The notes under the pieces were generated by a model. It did no database searches. It saw nothing but the letters and a program-made list of their open reading frames with translations, and had not been told where the DNA came from. This document shows, piece after piece, positions 1-8,208 of a DNA stretch of 64,000 nucleotides; position 1 is the stretch's first letter; each line of letters opens with the position of its first letter. The position numbers and the translations under genes are program-made. Source of the stretch: Pseudokineococcus marinus (GTDB lineage: Bacteria > Actinomycetota > Actinomycetes > Actinomycetales > Quadrisphaeraceae); the NCBI RefSeq assembly GCF_037482405.1, contig NZ_JBBHZZ010000001.1:1-64000 (forward strand), read 5' to 3'.

Positions 1-1377
1 CCAGCTGGGCGGCTCCTCCTCGGCCGGGGCGTCGACGACGTCGACCTCGCCGGAGCGGGCCTCGCCGGAGCGGCGCCGCTCCTCCATCTCCTCCTCGCTC
101 GGCCCGGAGAAGCGCTGCGCGCGCGCCACGGCCTCGAGGCTGCCGGTGAAGAGCCCCGTCTCGTAGCGCCGCGCGGGGGTGTCCTGCTCGGGGTCGGCGC
201 TCTGCACCGGTGCGGCGTCGCGGGCGCCGCCGGGCTGGGCCGGCAGCTCGCGCCGGGGCCGGCTGCTCGCCGCGGGGTCCGCCGCCGTCGTGATGCGGGT
301 GCGCGGCAGGGCGTCCGGCGCCGTGCGCTGCAGCCACACGACGAGCGCCTCGCGCAGCCCCGTCCGCAGGTCCCACAGTGTCGCGCCGTCCTTCGCGCTG
401 ACGACCGCGCGCAGGGTCACGACGCCGCCGACGGCCTCGACGACCACGAGGTTGGCCACGCGGCCGTCCCAGTTGGGCGTCGACTCGAGGTAGCAGTGCA
501 TCTGCTCGCGCAGCCCGTCGATCGGCACCTCCCAGTCGACGTCGAGCATGACGGCGCCCATGACCTCGGAGTCCTTGCGGGTCCAGTTCTCGATGGGCGT
601 CGTCGTGAAGTACGTCGAGGGCAGCACGAGCCGGCGGTCGTCCCAGATGTGGAGGACGACGTAGGTCAGCGTGATCTCCTCGATGCGCCCGAACTCGCCC
701 TCGATGACGACGACGTCGTCCACGCGGATCGCGTCCGTGAAGGTGATCTGCAGACCGGCGAAGAGGTTGGCCAGCGACGTCTGCGCGGCGAGGCCGGCCA
801 CGACGCCGACGACGCCGGCCGAGGCGAAGATCGTCGCGCCCCACTCGCGCGCGGCGGGGATGGTGAGGAGCATCGCGCCGACCGCGAGCACCACCACCAC
901 GGCGACGGTCAGGCGCCGCAGCAGGGAGACCTGGGTGCGGACGCGGCGCGCGCGGCGGTTGTCGGGCCCGTCGAGGCGGTACTTGTCGAGCGCGACGTCC
1001 TCGAGGACGAAGGCGACGACAGCGGCCAGCCAGGCGAGCATGGCGATGATCGCGAGGTTGACGACGTAGGCGACCGGCTCCGCCCACGAGGACTGGAGCG
1101 TGGCGGCCTCGAGGACGACGCGCGCGGCCACGAGGACGAGGACGATGCGGAACGGCCGCCGACCCCGCGCCTCGACGTCGCGCACCACGGCCGAGCGGCG
1201 GCCGATGCGACGCAGGACGGCGGTGACGAGGAGGCCGACGACGAAGGCCGCCGCGACGCCGACCGCCAGGTACAGCAGCACCGTCGTCGCCGAGGCGTAG
1301 ACGATGTCCTCGGGGAGCGCCTGGGCGGCCGTGCCGCCGGCGTCGGCCTCGTCGGTCGGGGACAGCAGGGCGGGCAC
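1..1377 (-). CDS. MscS-family mechanosensitive ion channel (C-terminus cut by window edge)
   Basis: Small-conductance mechanosensitive channel of the inner membrane, which would release solutes on hypo-osmotic shock. 459 codons are visible and the frame runs off the window. An N-terminal membrane segment (about residues 25-55) and two or three further hydrophobic helices precede the conserved MscS pore/beta region, recognisable by 'GVVAGLAAQTSLANLFAGLQ', followed by 'DDVVVIEGEFGRIEEITLTY'. The visible C-terminus is long, acidic and proline/arginine-rich. The GTG at 1375-1377 was chosen because GGAGG lies just upstream of it. The gene is divergent from the glycosyltransferase at 1634. Family assignment is firm; gating properties are unknown. 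Confidence 0.85.
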   Translation of the reverse strand, partial: MPALLSPTDEADAGGTAAQALPEDIVYASATTVLLYLAVGVAAAFVVGLLVTAVLRRIGRRSAVVRDVEARGRRPFRIVLVLVAARVVLEAATLQSSWAEPVAYVVNLAIIAMLAWLAAVVAFVLEDVALDKYRLDGPDNRRARRVRTQVSLLRRLTVAVVVVLAVGAMLLTIPAAREWGATIFASAGVVGVVAGLAAQTSLANLFAGLQITFTDAIRVDDVVVIEGEFGRIEEITLTYVVLHIWDDRRLVLPSTYFTTTPIENWTRKDSEVMGAVMLDVDWEVPIDGLREQMHCYLESTPNWDGRVANLVVVEAVGGVVTLRAVVSAKDGATLWDLRTGLREALVVWLQRTAPDALPRTRITTAADPAASSRPRRELPAQPGGARDAAPVQSADPEQDTPARRYETGLFTGSLEAVARAQRFSGPSEEEMEERRRSGEARSGEVDVVDAPAEEEPPSW

Positions 1378-1619
1378 GGGGACCTCCGGGGTGCGGGGCG
1401 TCGGGAGCGGGCACGCGGCGACGTCAGCGGCGCTCGACCAGCCGTCAACACTGACCGGCGCCGCGCCGCGGTGCAAGCCGCTCCCCCCTCCGCGCGCCTG
1501 GGAGGTGGCTGGGAACCGGGCAGGCCGCCGGGCACCCCGGCACGGACCGGACGGACCGGGCGCGCGCGTGCCCGTCGCCGAGCCGACCGGCCCCGGCTGG
1601 TGCCCGTCGGGCGTCCCCG

Positions 1620-1625
1620 TAGGGT
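1620..1625 (+). promoter_or_regulatory. -10 hexamer TAGGGT for a leaderless transcript
   Basis: TAGGGT ends 8 nt before the GTG start of the glycosyltransferase and no ribosome-binding site lies between. This is the usual layout of leaderless actinobacterial mRNAs. No clear -35 is visible. Confidence 0.45.
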
Positions 1626-1633
1626 CGCCGGTC

Positions 1634-2587
1634 GTGCCCCCCGCGAGCGCCGCCGCCCCCTCCTCGCCCCGCCCGTCGGCCGACCCGCGCCTCGCCGTCG
1701 TCGTCATCACCCACCGCCGCCGCGCGGAGGTCCTGAGCGCGCTCGAGCGGCTGCGGGACCTGCCCGAGAGGCCCGCCGTCGCCGTCGTCGACAACGGCTC
1801 GGACGACGGCACCGCCGAGGCCGTCGCGGCCGAGCACCCGTGGGCGCTGCTCGTGGCGAGCCCGGAGAACCTGGGCGCGCTCGGGCGCGACGTCGGCGTC
1901 GCGGCGCTGGAGCGGGCGCTCGACCCGCCGCCGGAGCTCATCGCCTTCTGCGACGACGACACGTGGTGGGAGCCGGGCTCCCTGGCCCGCGCCGCGGACG
2001 TCCTGGAGGCCCACCCCGCGCTGGCGTGCGTGACGGCGCAGATCCTCGTCGAGCCCGGCGGTCGCCAGGACGCCATCAACGTCGAGCTCCGCGAGTCCCC
2101 CGTCCAGGGCCCGTCGTGGCTGCCCGGCCCGGCGCTCGGCTCCTTCCTCGCCGGCGCCTCCGTCGTGCGGCGCAGCGCCTTCCGGGAGGTCGGCGGCTTC
2201 TCGCGGCGCCTGTGGCTGGGCGGGGAGGAGGAGCTCATGGCCTCCGACCTCGCCGCGGCGGGCTGGGAGCTGTGCCACCTGCCCGAGCTCGTGCTGCACC
2301 ACCAGCCCTCCCCCGCGCGCGAGCGGCTGCGGCGGCGGCGCGACGGCGTCCGCAACACCCTGTGGTTCACCTGGCTGCGCCGCCCGGTGCCGGCGGCGGC
2401 GCGGCGCACGGCGCACCTGCTGAGCAGCATCCCGCGCGACCGCACGAGCGCGGCCGGGGTGGCGCTGGCGATCGCCGGGCTGCCGTGGGTCGTGCGCGAG
2501 CGGCGGCGGCTGCCCGCCTACGCCGAGGCGCGGTTCGCGGCCCTCGAGGAGAGCCAGCGCCGCTCCACGGCGCGCCACTACGGCTGA
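1634..2587 (+). CDS. Family 2 glycosyltransferase
   Basis: Cytoplasmic GT-A fold transferase of 317 residues. It opens with 'LAVVVITHRRRAEVLSALERL', then 'VVDNGSDDGT' (nucleotide-binding loop), and 'FCDDDTWWEPGSL', which supplies the DxD metal/nucleotide-sugar motif. 'GASVVRRSAFREVGGF' and 'GEEELMASDLAAAGWEL' are typical acceptor-side GT2 motifs. No membrane helix is evident. The GTG at 1634 is used because it begins just before the domain and follows a TAGGGT box; an upstream open extension is compositionally non-coding. Donor and acceptor are unknown. The next gene, convergent on the other strand, is unrelated. Confidence 0.85.
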   Translation: MPPASAAAPSSPRPSADPRLAVVVITHRRRAEVLSALERLRDLPERPAVAVVDNGSDDGTAEAVAAEHPWALLVASPENLGALGRDVGVAALERALDPPPELIAFCDDDTWWEPGSLARAADVLEAHPALACVTAQILVEPGGRQDAINVELRESPVQGPSWLPGPALGSFLAGASVVRRSAFREVGGFSRRLWLGGEEELMASDLAAAGWELCHLPELVLHHQPSPARERLRRRRDGVRNTLWFTWLRRPVPAAARRTAHLLSSIPRDRTSAAGVALAIAGLPWVVRERRRLPAYAEARFAALEESQRRSTARHYG

Positions 2588-2609
2588 GGCGCCGCCGGGC
2601 CGGCCGCCC

Positions 2610-4346
2610 TCACCGCGCGCCGCGGAGCTCGCCCCGCAGCAGGTCGTCGGGACCCACCTCCGGCCCGGCCTCGGGGGGGCGCGGCCGGTCCCGCGGGTGG
2701 GCGCGGACGGCCAGGAGGGCGACGTCGTCCTCGACGTCCGCCCCCACCTCGGCGAGCAGCCCGTCGAGGAGCTCCTCCACGGTCGCGCCCGCCCTCGCGA
2801 GGCGCTCGACCGTGCTGCGCAGCCACGCGAGGCCGTCGGACAGGTGCGCCCCGCGGCGCTCGACGAGCCCGTCCGTGACGAGCAGGAAGGTGGCTCCGGC
2901 GGGGAGCGCGACCTGGTGGTCGCGGCGGGCCGCGCCCGTCGAGAGCCCCAGCAGCAGGTCGCTGCGCCGCTGCAGGAGCTCGACCCGTCCGTCGGGGTGC
3001 ACGAGGACGGGCGGCAGGTGCCCGGCGTTGGCCCAGCGCACGCGGTGCCCGCCCCTCCCCTCGTCGTCGCCCTCGTCCTCCTCGAGCCGCGCGAGGACGG
3101 CAGTGGCCAGGGCGCCGACGGCGAGGTCGCGCATCGCCCGGTCCAGGGCGTCGAGGACGGCGGCGGGCGGCTCGCCGAGGGCGTGGCCGACCCCGCGCAG
3201 GACGTTGCGCACCTGCGCCATGGCGACGGCCGCGCCCGCGTCGTGACCGCTGACGTCCCCGACGACGAACGACGTGCCGCCGTCGGCGGTGGTGAAGGCG
3301 TCGTACCAGTCGCCGCCGACCGCGAGCTCGGACGCCGCGGGCTGGTAGCGCGCCGCGAGCTGGACGTGGTCCGGCTGCGGGAGGGGCGTCAGCAGGTCGC
3401 GCTGGAGCGCCTCCGACATCGACCGCGCGAGCTGGCCGGAGGCGCGCTCGACGGCGTGCGCCCGGGCCCGCTCGAGGGCCGTGCCGAGCACGCCGGCGAC
3501 GAGGACGAGGAACTCCAGCAGCACCCGGTCCACGGGCACCTCGGGGTCGACGCCCGCGACGAGCACGGGGCGCTGCGCCCGCGGCAGGACGCCCGGCAGC
3601 CGCAGCAGCACGCGGTGGCGCAGCCCCGTCCCCGCCTCGACGTCCTCCTCCGCGACCTCCTCGACGACCACGTCCCGGTCGATCGGGGCCAGGGGGTCGT
3701 CCGGGGCGAGCAGCGCGGGGTCGACGAGGTCGTGGCGCGCGCTGCGGAGCACGGGCAGCGCGACCGCGGGCAGCGTCTCGGCGTCCTCGAGGTCCGAGAG
3801 GCGGTCGGTGAGCTGGGCGAGCAGGGCCAGCCGCCGGCGGTCGACGACCTGCCGGGTCGTCTCGGCCGTGATGTCGAGGACGCCGGCGACGCGCCCGTCC
3901 GGCGCCGCGACGGGTGAGTAGGAGTACGTGAAGAAGCACTCCTCCGAGCGGCCCCCGCGCCGGACCAGGGGCATCCGGACGTCCTCGGTCCACGTCGGCC
4001 CGCCGCCCGCCATGACGTCCGCCAGCATCGGGCCGATGACCGGCCACGCCTCGGGGAAGACGTCGGCGCACCGCCGGCCGAGGGCGTCGGGGTGCTTGTC
4101 CTCGATGATCTCGGCGTACGCCGCGTTGTAGACGAGCACGTGCTCCGGGCCCCACAGCAGGGTGACGGGGAACCGGGTCGTCAGGGCCAGGGCGAGGGAG
4201 CCGCGGAGCGTCTCGTCCCAGTCCTCCGGCGGGCCGAGCGGCCCGCCGGCCCAGTCGACGGCGTCGTAGAGCGGCGCCAGGGACCCGGCGTCCTCCCACG
4301 GACGACGGGCCGGCCCGACGCCGCGGGGGCCCGCGGGGCTCGTCAC
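2610..4346 (-). CDS. PAS/GAF-domain PP2C (SpoIIE-type) serine phosphatase
   Basis: A 578-residue soluble signalling phosphatase. Residues about 55-170 form a PAS domain ('GPEHVLVYNAAYAEII', 'GRRCADVFPEAW'). A GAF-like region covers about 180-330. A SpoIIE/PPM phosphatase domain covers about 350-555, with metal-binding motifs 'GGDWYDAF' and 'VVGDVSGHDAGAA' and a terminal 'DDVALLAVR'. Relatives dephosphorylate anti-anti-sigma factors in response to a sensed signal. It lies 22 nt downstream of nhaA on the same strand, so co-transcription is likely and a link to ion or pH stress is plausible but inferred. No anti-sigma partner is encoded nearby. Confidence 0.85.
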   Translation of the reverse strand: MTSPAGPRGVGPARRPWEDAGSLAPLYDAVDWAGGPLGPPEDWDETLRGSLALALTTRFPVTLLWGPEHVLVYNAAYAEIIEDKHPDALGRRCADVFPEAWPVIGPMLADVMAGGGPTWTEDVRMPLVRRGGRSEECFFTYSYSPVAAPDGRVAGVLDITAETTRQVVDRRRLALLAQLTDRLSDLEDAETLPAVALPVLRSARHDLVDPALLAPDDPLAPIDRDVVVEEVAEEDVEAGTGLRHRVLLRLPGVLPRAQRPVLVAGVDPEVPVDRVLLEFLVLVAGVLGTALERARAHAVERASGQLARSMSEALQRDLLTPLPQPDHVQLAARYQPAASELAVGGDWYDAFTTADGGTSFVVGDVSGHDAGAAVAMAQVRNVLRGVGHALGEPPAAVLDALDRAMRDLAVGALATAVLARLEEDEGDDEGRGGHRVRWANAGHLPPVLVHPDGRVELLQRRSDLLLGLSTGAARRDHQVALPAGATFLLVTDGLVERRGAHLSDGLAWLRSTVERLARAGATVEELLDGLLAEVGADVEDDVALLAVRAHPRDRPRPPEAGPEVGPDDLLRGELRGAR

Positions 4347-4368
4347 CGCGCCCCGCGGGCGGAGCGGC

Positions 4369-5727
4369 TCACGACGACGCCCGGGCGGCGGCGGGGTTCG
4401 GCGACCCGGTGCGGGCCACCGCGCGCTTCTGCAGGGTCAGCACCAGCGAGGCGGCGAGCGCCGAGACGAGCGAGCCGACGAGGACGGCCAGCCGGGCGCC
4501 GTCCTGCACCTCGCCGGGCTCGAAGGCGAGCTCGGTGATGAGCAGCGACACCGTGAAGCCGATGCCGGCGAGGAAGGCGACGCCGAGCAGGTCGGGCGTG
4601 CGCAGACCCTCCGGCAGCTGCAGCGGCGTGAGGCGCATCACCAGCGCCGTGAGCCCGAGCACGCCCAGCACCTTCCCGAGCACGAGGCCCAGGGCGACGG
4701 CGATCGCGATCGGCTGGCCCAGCACCGCGCCGAAGCCGCCGGCGTCGACGACGGAGACGCCCGCGGCGAAGAAGGCGAAGACCGGCAGCGCGAAGGCGGC
4801 CGAGAAGGGCCGGACGGCGTGCTCGTAGCGCTCGGCCACGGAGAGGTCCTCGCCGCGCCGTGCCAGCGCGGGCACCGAGAAGCCCAGGACGACACCGGCG
4901 ACGGTGGCGTGGACGCCGGACTCGTGGACGAAGACCCAGGCCACGGCCGCCGCGACGAGCATGGCGACCACGAGGAGCACGCGCAGGCCCTGCCCGCCCG
5001 GTCGCACGCGCGACAGCAGCGCGAAGACGAGGACGGCGGGGACGGCCGCGAGCAGCCACACGACGGCGAGGTCGGCCGTGTAGAAGACGGCGATGATGGT
5101 GATGGCGAGCAGGTCGTCGACGACGGCGAGCGTGAGCAGGAAGGTGCGCAGCCCGACGGGGAGCCCCTTGCCGACCACCGCGAGGACGGCCACCGCGAAG
5201 GCGATGTCGGTGGCCGTCGGCACCGCCCACCCCTGCAGGCCCTCGGAGCCCGCGACGAGCAGGACGACGACGAACACGAGGGCCGGCAGGGCCATGCCGC
5301 CGACGGCGGCGATGGCCGGCACCGCCGCGGTGCGCGGGTCGCGCAGCGAGCCGGCGACGATCTCCCGCTTGAGCTCGAGCCCGACGACGAAGAAGAAGAC
5401 CGCCAGGAGGCCGTCCGCCGCCCACGTCGACAGCGACAGGTCGAGGTGGAGCGACGCGGGCCCGACGACGGTCTCGGACAGGCCGGCGTAGGCCTCGCGC
5501 CACGGCGAGTTGGCCCACACGAGCGCGATCGCCGCACCGACGAGCAGCAGGACGCCGCCGAGCCGCTCGCCCGACAGCAGCGCCGCGAGGCCGCGGTGCT
5601 CCTCCTCGACCGGGTGCGGCCGCGGGTCGGTGGGGCTCTGGGGGGTCTCCGCGCCGGAGGGCGACGTCGGCGCGCCGTCCTCGCGCTCCCGGAGGTCGCG
5701 CGGGTCGGCGCCGGAGGGCGGGTTCAC
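4369..5727 (-). CDS. nhaA: Na+/H+ antiporter NhaA
   Basis: Membrane antiporter exchanging external protons for cytoplasmic sodium. It has 452 residues, including a hydrophilic N-terminal tail of about 45 residues, and about 11-12 hydrophobic segments. Diagnostic motifs are 'TATDIAFAVAVLAVVGKGLP' near residue 171 and 'AVVDDLLAI' with the paired aspartates at 204-205 that bind the transported ion. The GTG at 5725-5727 follows GGGAGA. It heads a probable two-gene operon with the PAS-GAF-PP2C phosphatase 22 nt downstream. Length and motifs match the family. Confidence 0.93.
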   Translation of the reverse strand: MNPPSGADPRDLREREDGAPTSPSGAETPQSPTDPRPHPVEEEHRGLAALLSGERLGGVLLLVGAAIALVWANSPWREAYAGLSETVVGPASLHLDLSLSTWAADGLLAVFFFVVGLELKREIVAGSLRDPRTAAVPAIAAVGGMALPALVFVVVLLVAGSEGLQGWAVPTATDIAFAVAVLAVVGKGLPVGLRTFLLTLAVVDDLLAITIIAVFYTADLAVVWLLAAVPAVLVFALLSRVRPGGQGLRVLLVVAMLVAAAVAWVFVHESGVHATVAGVVLGFSVPALARRGEDLSVAERYEHAVRPFSAAFALPVFAFFAAGVSVVDAGGFGAVLGQPIAIAVALGLVLGKVLGVLGLTALVMRLTPLQLPEGLRTPDLLGVAFLAGIGFTVSLLITELAFEPGEVQDGARLAVLVGSLVSALAASLVLTLQKRAVARTGSPNPAAARASS

Positions 5728-5876
5728 GGGGTCTCCCTGGGGTCGACGGCACGGGACGCCGACCAGACTTCCCGGCACACCAGCCCGCGCACCGGCGGGC
5801 ATCCGACCAGGGTACGGGGCGCGGCGCCGGCGGCGCGTCCCGAGAGGGAGGTCCGGCCCCGGCGGGGCCGCGGGCG

Positions 5877-7586
5877 TCAGTGCACGAGCACGTCCCGCCC
5901 GCCCCAGACGGCGCGCTGCTCGCCCTCGGGGTCCTCGACGACGCGGTCCTCGAGGTCGAGGACGAGCGTGGAGCGGCGCTCGGCGTCGTAGCGCGGCCAC
6001 GGGCCCACGGCGGGGTCGGGCTCGCCGTGCCGGACGAAGTGGAGCCAGTGCCGCTGGACGCGGTCGGCGAGGTCGGCCACGCGCCCGTCCCGGTCGAGGC
6101 GCTGCAGGGCCCGGCGCACGGGCGCGTACGGCCACAGCAGGTAGAGCTCGACGCCGTGCGTGGCCCCGAGACCGAACGCGGCGGGCCCCCAGTCCACGCG
6201 GTAGCGCCACGTCGGGCTCGTGCGGGCGTGCGCCTCGCTGTGGTGGATGCCCGGCACGGTGAAGAGCAGGTGGGAGCCCAGGTCGGTGAGGCCCCGCTCG
6301 TCGCGCGGGTAGGCGCTGAGGATGCGGTCGGTCTCCTCGGGGCCCGCGGCCGCGTCCAGCGCCTGCGCCAGGCGGGCCCGCGTCTCGGGGAGGACGTCGC
6401 GGGCGAAGCGCCGGAAGAGCGTGTGCTCGTCGCGGTTGCTGCCCGACAGGAGCGGGACGGGCGGCGTCGACGTCGCGTGCGCCGCCGGGAGACTGGCCGG
6501 CAGCAGGTCGCCGTCGAACCAGGGCCGCGTGGTGAGGCCCTCCGGGCGCGTGGCCGAGACGGCCGCCGCGGCCCGCAGCACCTCGCGCGTCGACGCCCGC
6601 CAGAGCCCCTCGGGCTCCTCGCGGCTGACGCCCAGCTGGGCGCACAGCTCGCGCGCCAGCCGCGTGGCGTCCTCGCGGTCGGTGGCGATGGACAGCGCGC
6701 CGCTCTGGCAGACCGCCCCGGCGAAGAGGCCTCGCGCGGCGGGGCTCGTCATGAGCAGGGCGACCGACGCCGACCCGGCGGACTCCCCCGCCAGCGTGAC
6801 GCGCGCCGGGTCGCCGCCGAACGCCTCGACGGCGTCGCGCACCCACTCCAGCGCCAGCACCTGGTCGCGCAGGCCGACGTTGCTGGGCACGCGCTCGGGG
6901 TCGACCCCCCGGCGGCCCGGGCCGGGCCGGGCGACGACGTCGGCCAGGTCGGCGAAGCCCAGCATCCCCAGGCGGTAGTTGACGCACACCACGACGACGT
7001 CGCCCCGGGCCGCGAGGTGGGAGCCGTCGTACTCCCCGGCGCTCCCGCTGGAGAAGGCGCCGCCGTGGACCCAGACGAGGACGGGACGGCGCCGCCCGTC
7101 CTCCGCCGCGCCCGCGGGCGCGTGGACGTCGACCGTCAGGCAGTCCTCGGTTCGCCGACCGGTCGTGCCGAGCACGAGCCCGAGCGGGGCGGGCACGACG
7201 GGCACGCGCTGCGCGCAGGCCGGGCCGGGCCCGGTGGCGTCGCGCACGCCCGTCCACGGCTCGTGGGGGACGGCCGCGGCGAAGCGGTGCTCGCCCACCG
7301 GCGGGCGGGCGTAGGGGACGCCGCGCCAGGAGTCGGCCTCGCCGTGGGGCGTGCTGCGCCGCACCCCGCGGACCGCGCCGCCCGGCGGACGGGCGACGAC
7401 CTCCGGCACGGCCCGGGCGCCCGCGCGGCGCGCTCCTCCCGGCAGGCCCGGCAGGCCCGGGCGGCGCCCGGACGCCGGTGCGCCCGCCTCCGTGCCGGCG
7501 CCCTCCCCCGGGTGCTCGCCGCGGACGGCGCCGTCGGCCGGTGCTGCTGCGGGGCCGCCCTGCTCGGCGGCGGGGTGCTGGGTCAC
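5877..7586 (-). CDS. Type B carboxylesterase (alpha/beta hydrolase)
   Basis: Serine esterase of the carboxylesterase/para-nitrobenzyl esterase family. The oxyanion-hole segment 'VLVWVHGGAFSSGSAGEYDG', the nucleophile elbow 'TLAGESAGSASVALLMTSPA' (Ser in GESAG), and 'GSNRDEHTLF' with an acidic residue are present. The candidate histidine lies in the C-terminal half ('GATHGVELYLLW'). The start is uncertain. The GTG at 7584-7586 is used and gives 569 residues; it leaves a proline/glycine-rich N-terminus of about 60 residues before the domain. No signal peptide is obvious. It is divergent from the DUF3817 gene. Confidence 0.82.
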   Translation of the reverse strand: MTQHPAAEQGGPAAAPADGAVRGEHPGEGAGTEAGAPASGRRPGLPGLPGGARRAGARAVPEVVARPPGGAVRGVRRSTPHGEADSWRGVPYARPPVGEHRFAAAVPHEPWTGVRDATGPGPACAQRVPVVPAPLGLVLGTTGRRTEDCLTVDVHAPAGAAEDGRRRPVLVWVHGGAFSSGSAGEYDGSHLAARGDVVVVCVNYRLGMLGFADLADVVARPGPGRRGVDPERVPSNVGLRDQVLALEWVRDAVEAFGGDPARVTLAGESAGSASVALLMTSPAARGLFAGAVCQSGALSIATDREDATRLARELCAQLGVSREEPEGLWRASTREVLRAAAAVSATRPEGLTTRPWFDGDLLPASLPAAHATSTPPVPLLSGSNRDEHTLFRRFARDVLPETRARLAQALDAAAGPEETDRILSAYPRDERGLTDLGSHLLFTVPGIHHSEAHARTSPTWRYRVDWGPAAFGLGATHGVELYLLWPYAPVRRALQRLDRDGRVADLADRVQRHWLHFVRHGEPDPAVGPWPRYDAERRSTLVLDLEDRVVEDPEGEQRAVWGGRDVLVH

Positions 7587-7682
7587 CCTCCCAGCGTCGT
7601 GGCCCGTGCCCGTGGCCACCATCCGGAGGGACGGCGCCGGGGTGCGCGCCGGGTCGCCCGCCGGCGCTGGGACGATGGGGCG

Positions 7683-8072
7683 GTGCCCGCGATCCCCGCG
7701 CCCCCGTCGTCGCCCGCCGCCCGCGCCCGCATCCGCACGGCCTTCCGCGTGCTGGCGGTGGTCGAGGCGCTGACGTGGGCCGGGCTCCTCGCCTCCATGG
7801 GCTGGCACTACCTGCTCGACGGCAGCCGCCACGGCATCGAGGTCTTCGGCGCCCTCCACGGCGGCGCCTTCCTCCTCTACGGCGCCGTCGCGCTCCTGAC
7901 GTGGGGCGTGCAGCGGTGGAGCTGGCGCGTCGGCGTCCTCGCGCTGGGCGCGGCGGTCCCGCCCTTCGGGACGGTCGTCTTCGAGGTGCTCGCGCAGCGC
8001 CGCGGCCTCCTCGACGACCGCCCCGGCGCCCCCGCGGGCGGCGGGCGGACGCACGCCGTCCGCGGCGCCTGA
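7683..8072 (+). CDS. DUF3817 integral membrane protein
   Basis: A 129-residue protein with three hydrophobic helices. 'AFRVLAVVEALTWAGLLASM' and 'FGALHGGAFLLYGAVAL' are the hallmark segments of DUF3817, and 'PFGTVVFEVLAQRRGLL' closes the domain. The family's function is unknown. The GTG at 7683 is preceded by a GACGAT hexamer rather than a ribosome-binding site, suggesting a leaderless mRNA. Transcription would terminate at the hairpin at 8161-8199. Confidence 0.8.
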   Translation: MPAIPAPPSSPAARARIRTAFRVLAVVEALTWAGLLASMGWHYLLDGSRHGIEVFGALHGGAFLLYGAVALLTWGVQRWSWRVGVLALGAAVPPFGTVVFEVLAQRRGLLDDRPGAPAGGGRTHAVRGA

Positions 8073-8077
8073 CGCCC

Positions 8078-8149
8078 TTCACCGCGCGAAGGTGACGCCC
8101 CCTCCACCTCCCGGGCCCCTCACCACGCGAAGGTGACGCCCCCTCCACC
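8078..8149. repeat. Two direct copies of a 31-bp hairpin-forming unit
   Basis: Positions 8078-8108 and 8119-8149 match at 29 of 31 bases. Each contains CACC-N7-GGTG and ends in CCCCCTCCACC. The second copy runs into GGAGGGG, giving a further small stem. The unit lies between the DUF3817 stop and the bidirectional terminator. Confidence 0.7.
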
Positions 8150-8160
8150 GGAGGGGGACG

Positions 8161-8199
8161 CACGAGGGCCCCGTCGACGTCGTCGACGGGGCCCTCGTG
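8161..8199. terminator. Bidirectional hairpin terminator
   Basis: A perfect 19-bp inverted repeat (8161-8179 and 8181-8199) with a single-base centre sits between the convergent DUF3817 and RNA-helicase genes. There is no T-run, as usual for intrinsic terminators of very GC-rich actinobacteria. Confidence 0.75.
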
Positions 8200-8208
8200 G
8201 GGAGCGGG

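Noticed and set aside
49..72. Repeated CGGAGCGGGCCTCGC near the window start
   Set aside because: It falls in the low-complexity tail of MscS and only a partial second copy exists.
496..3246. 916-codon plus-strand frame
   Set aside because: It is antisense to MscS and the phosphatase, very Arg/Asp/Gly-rich and without domains; long spurious frames are common at this GC content.
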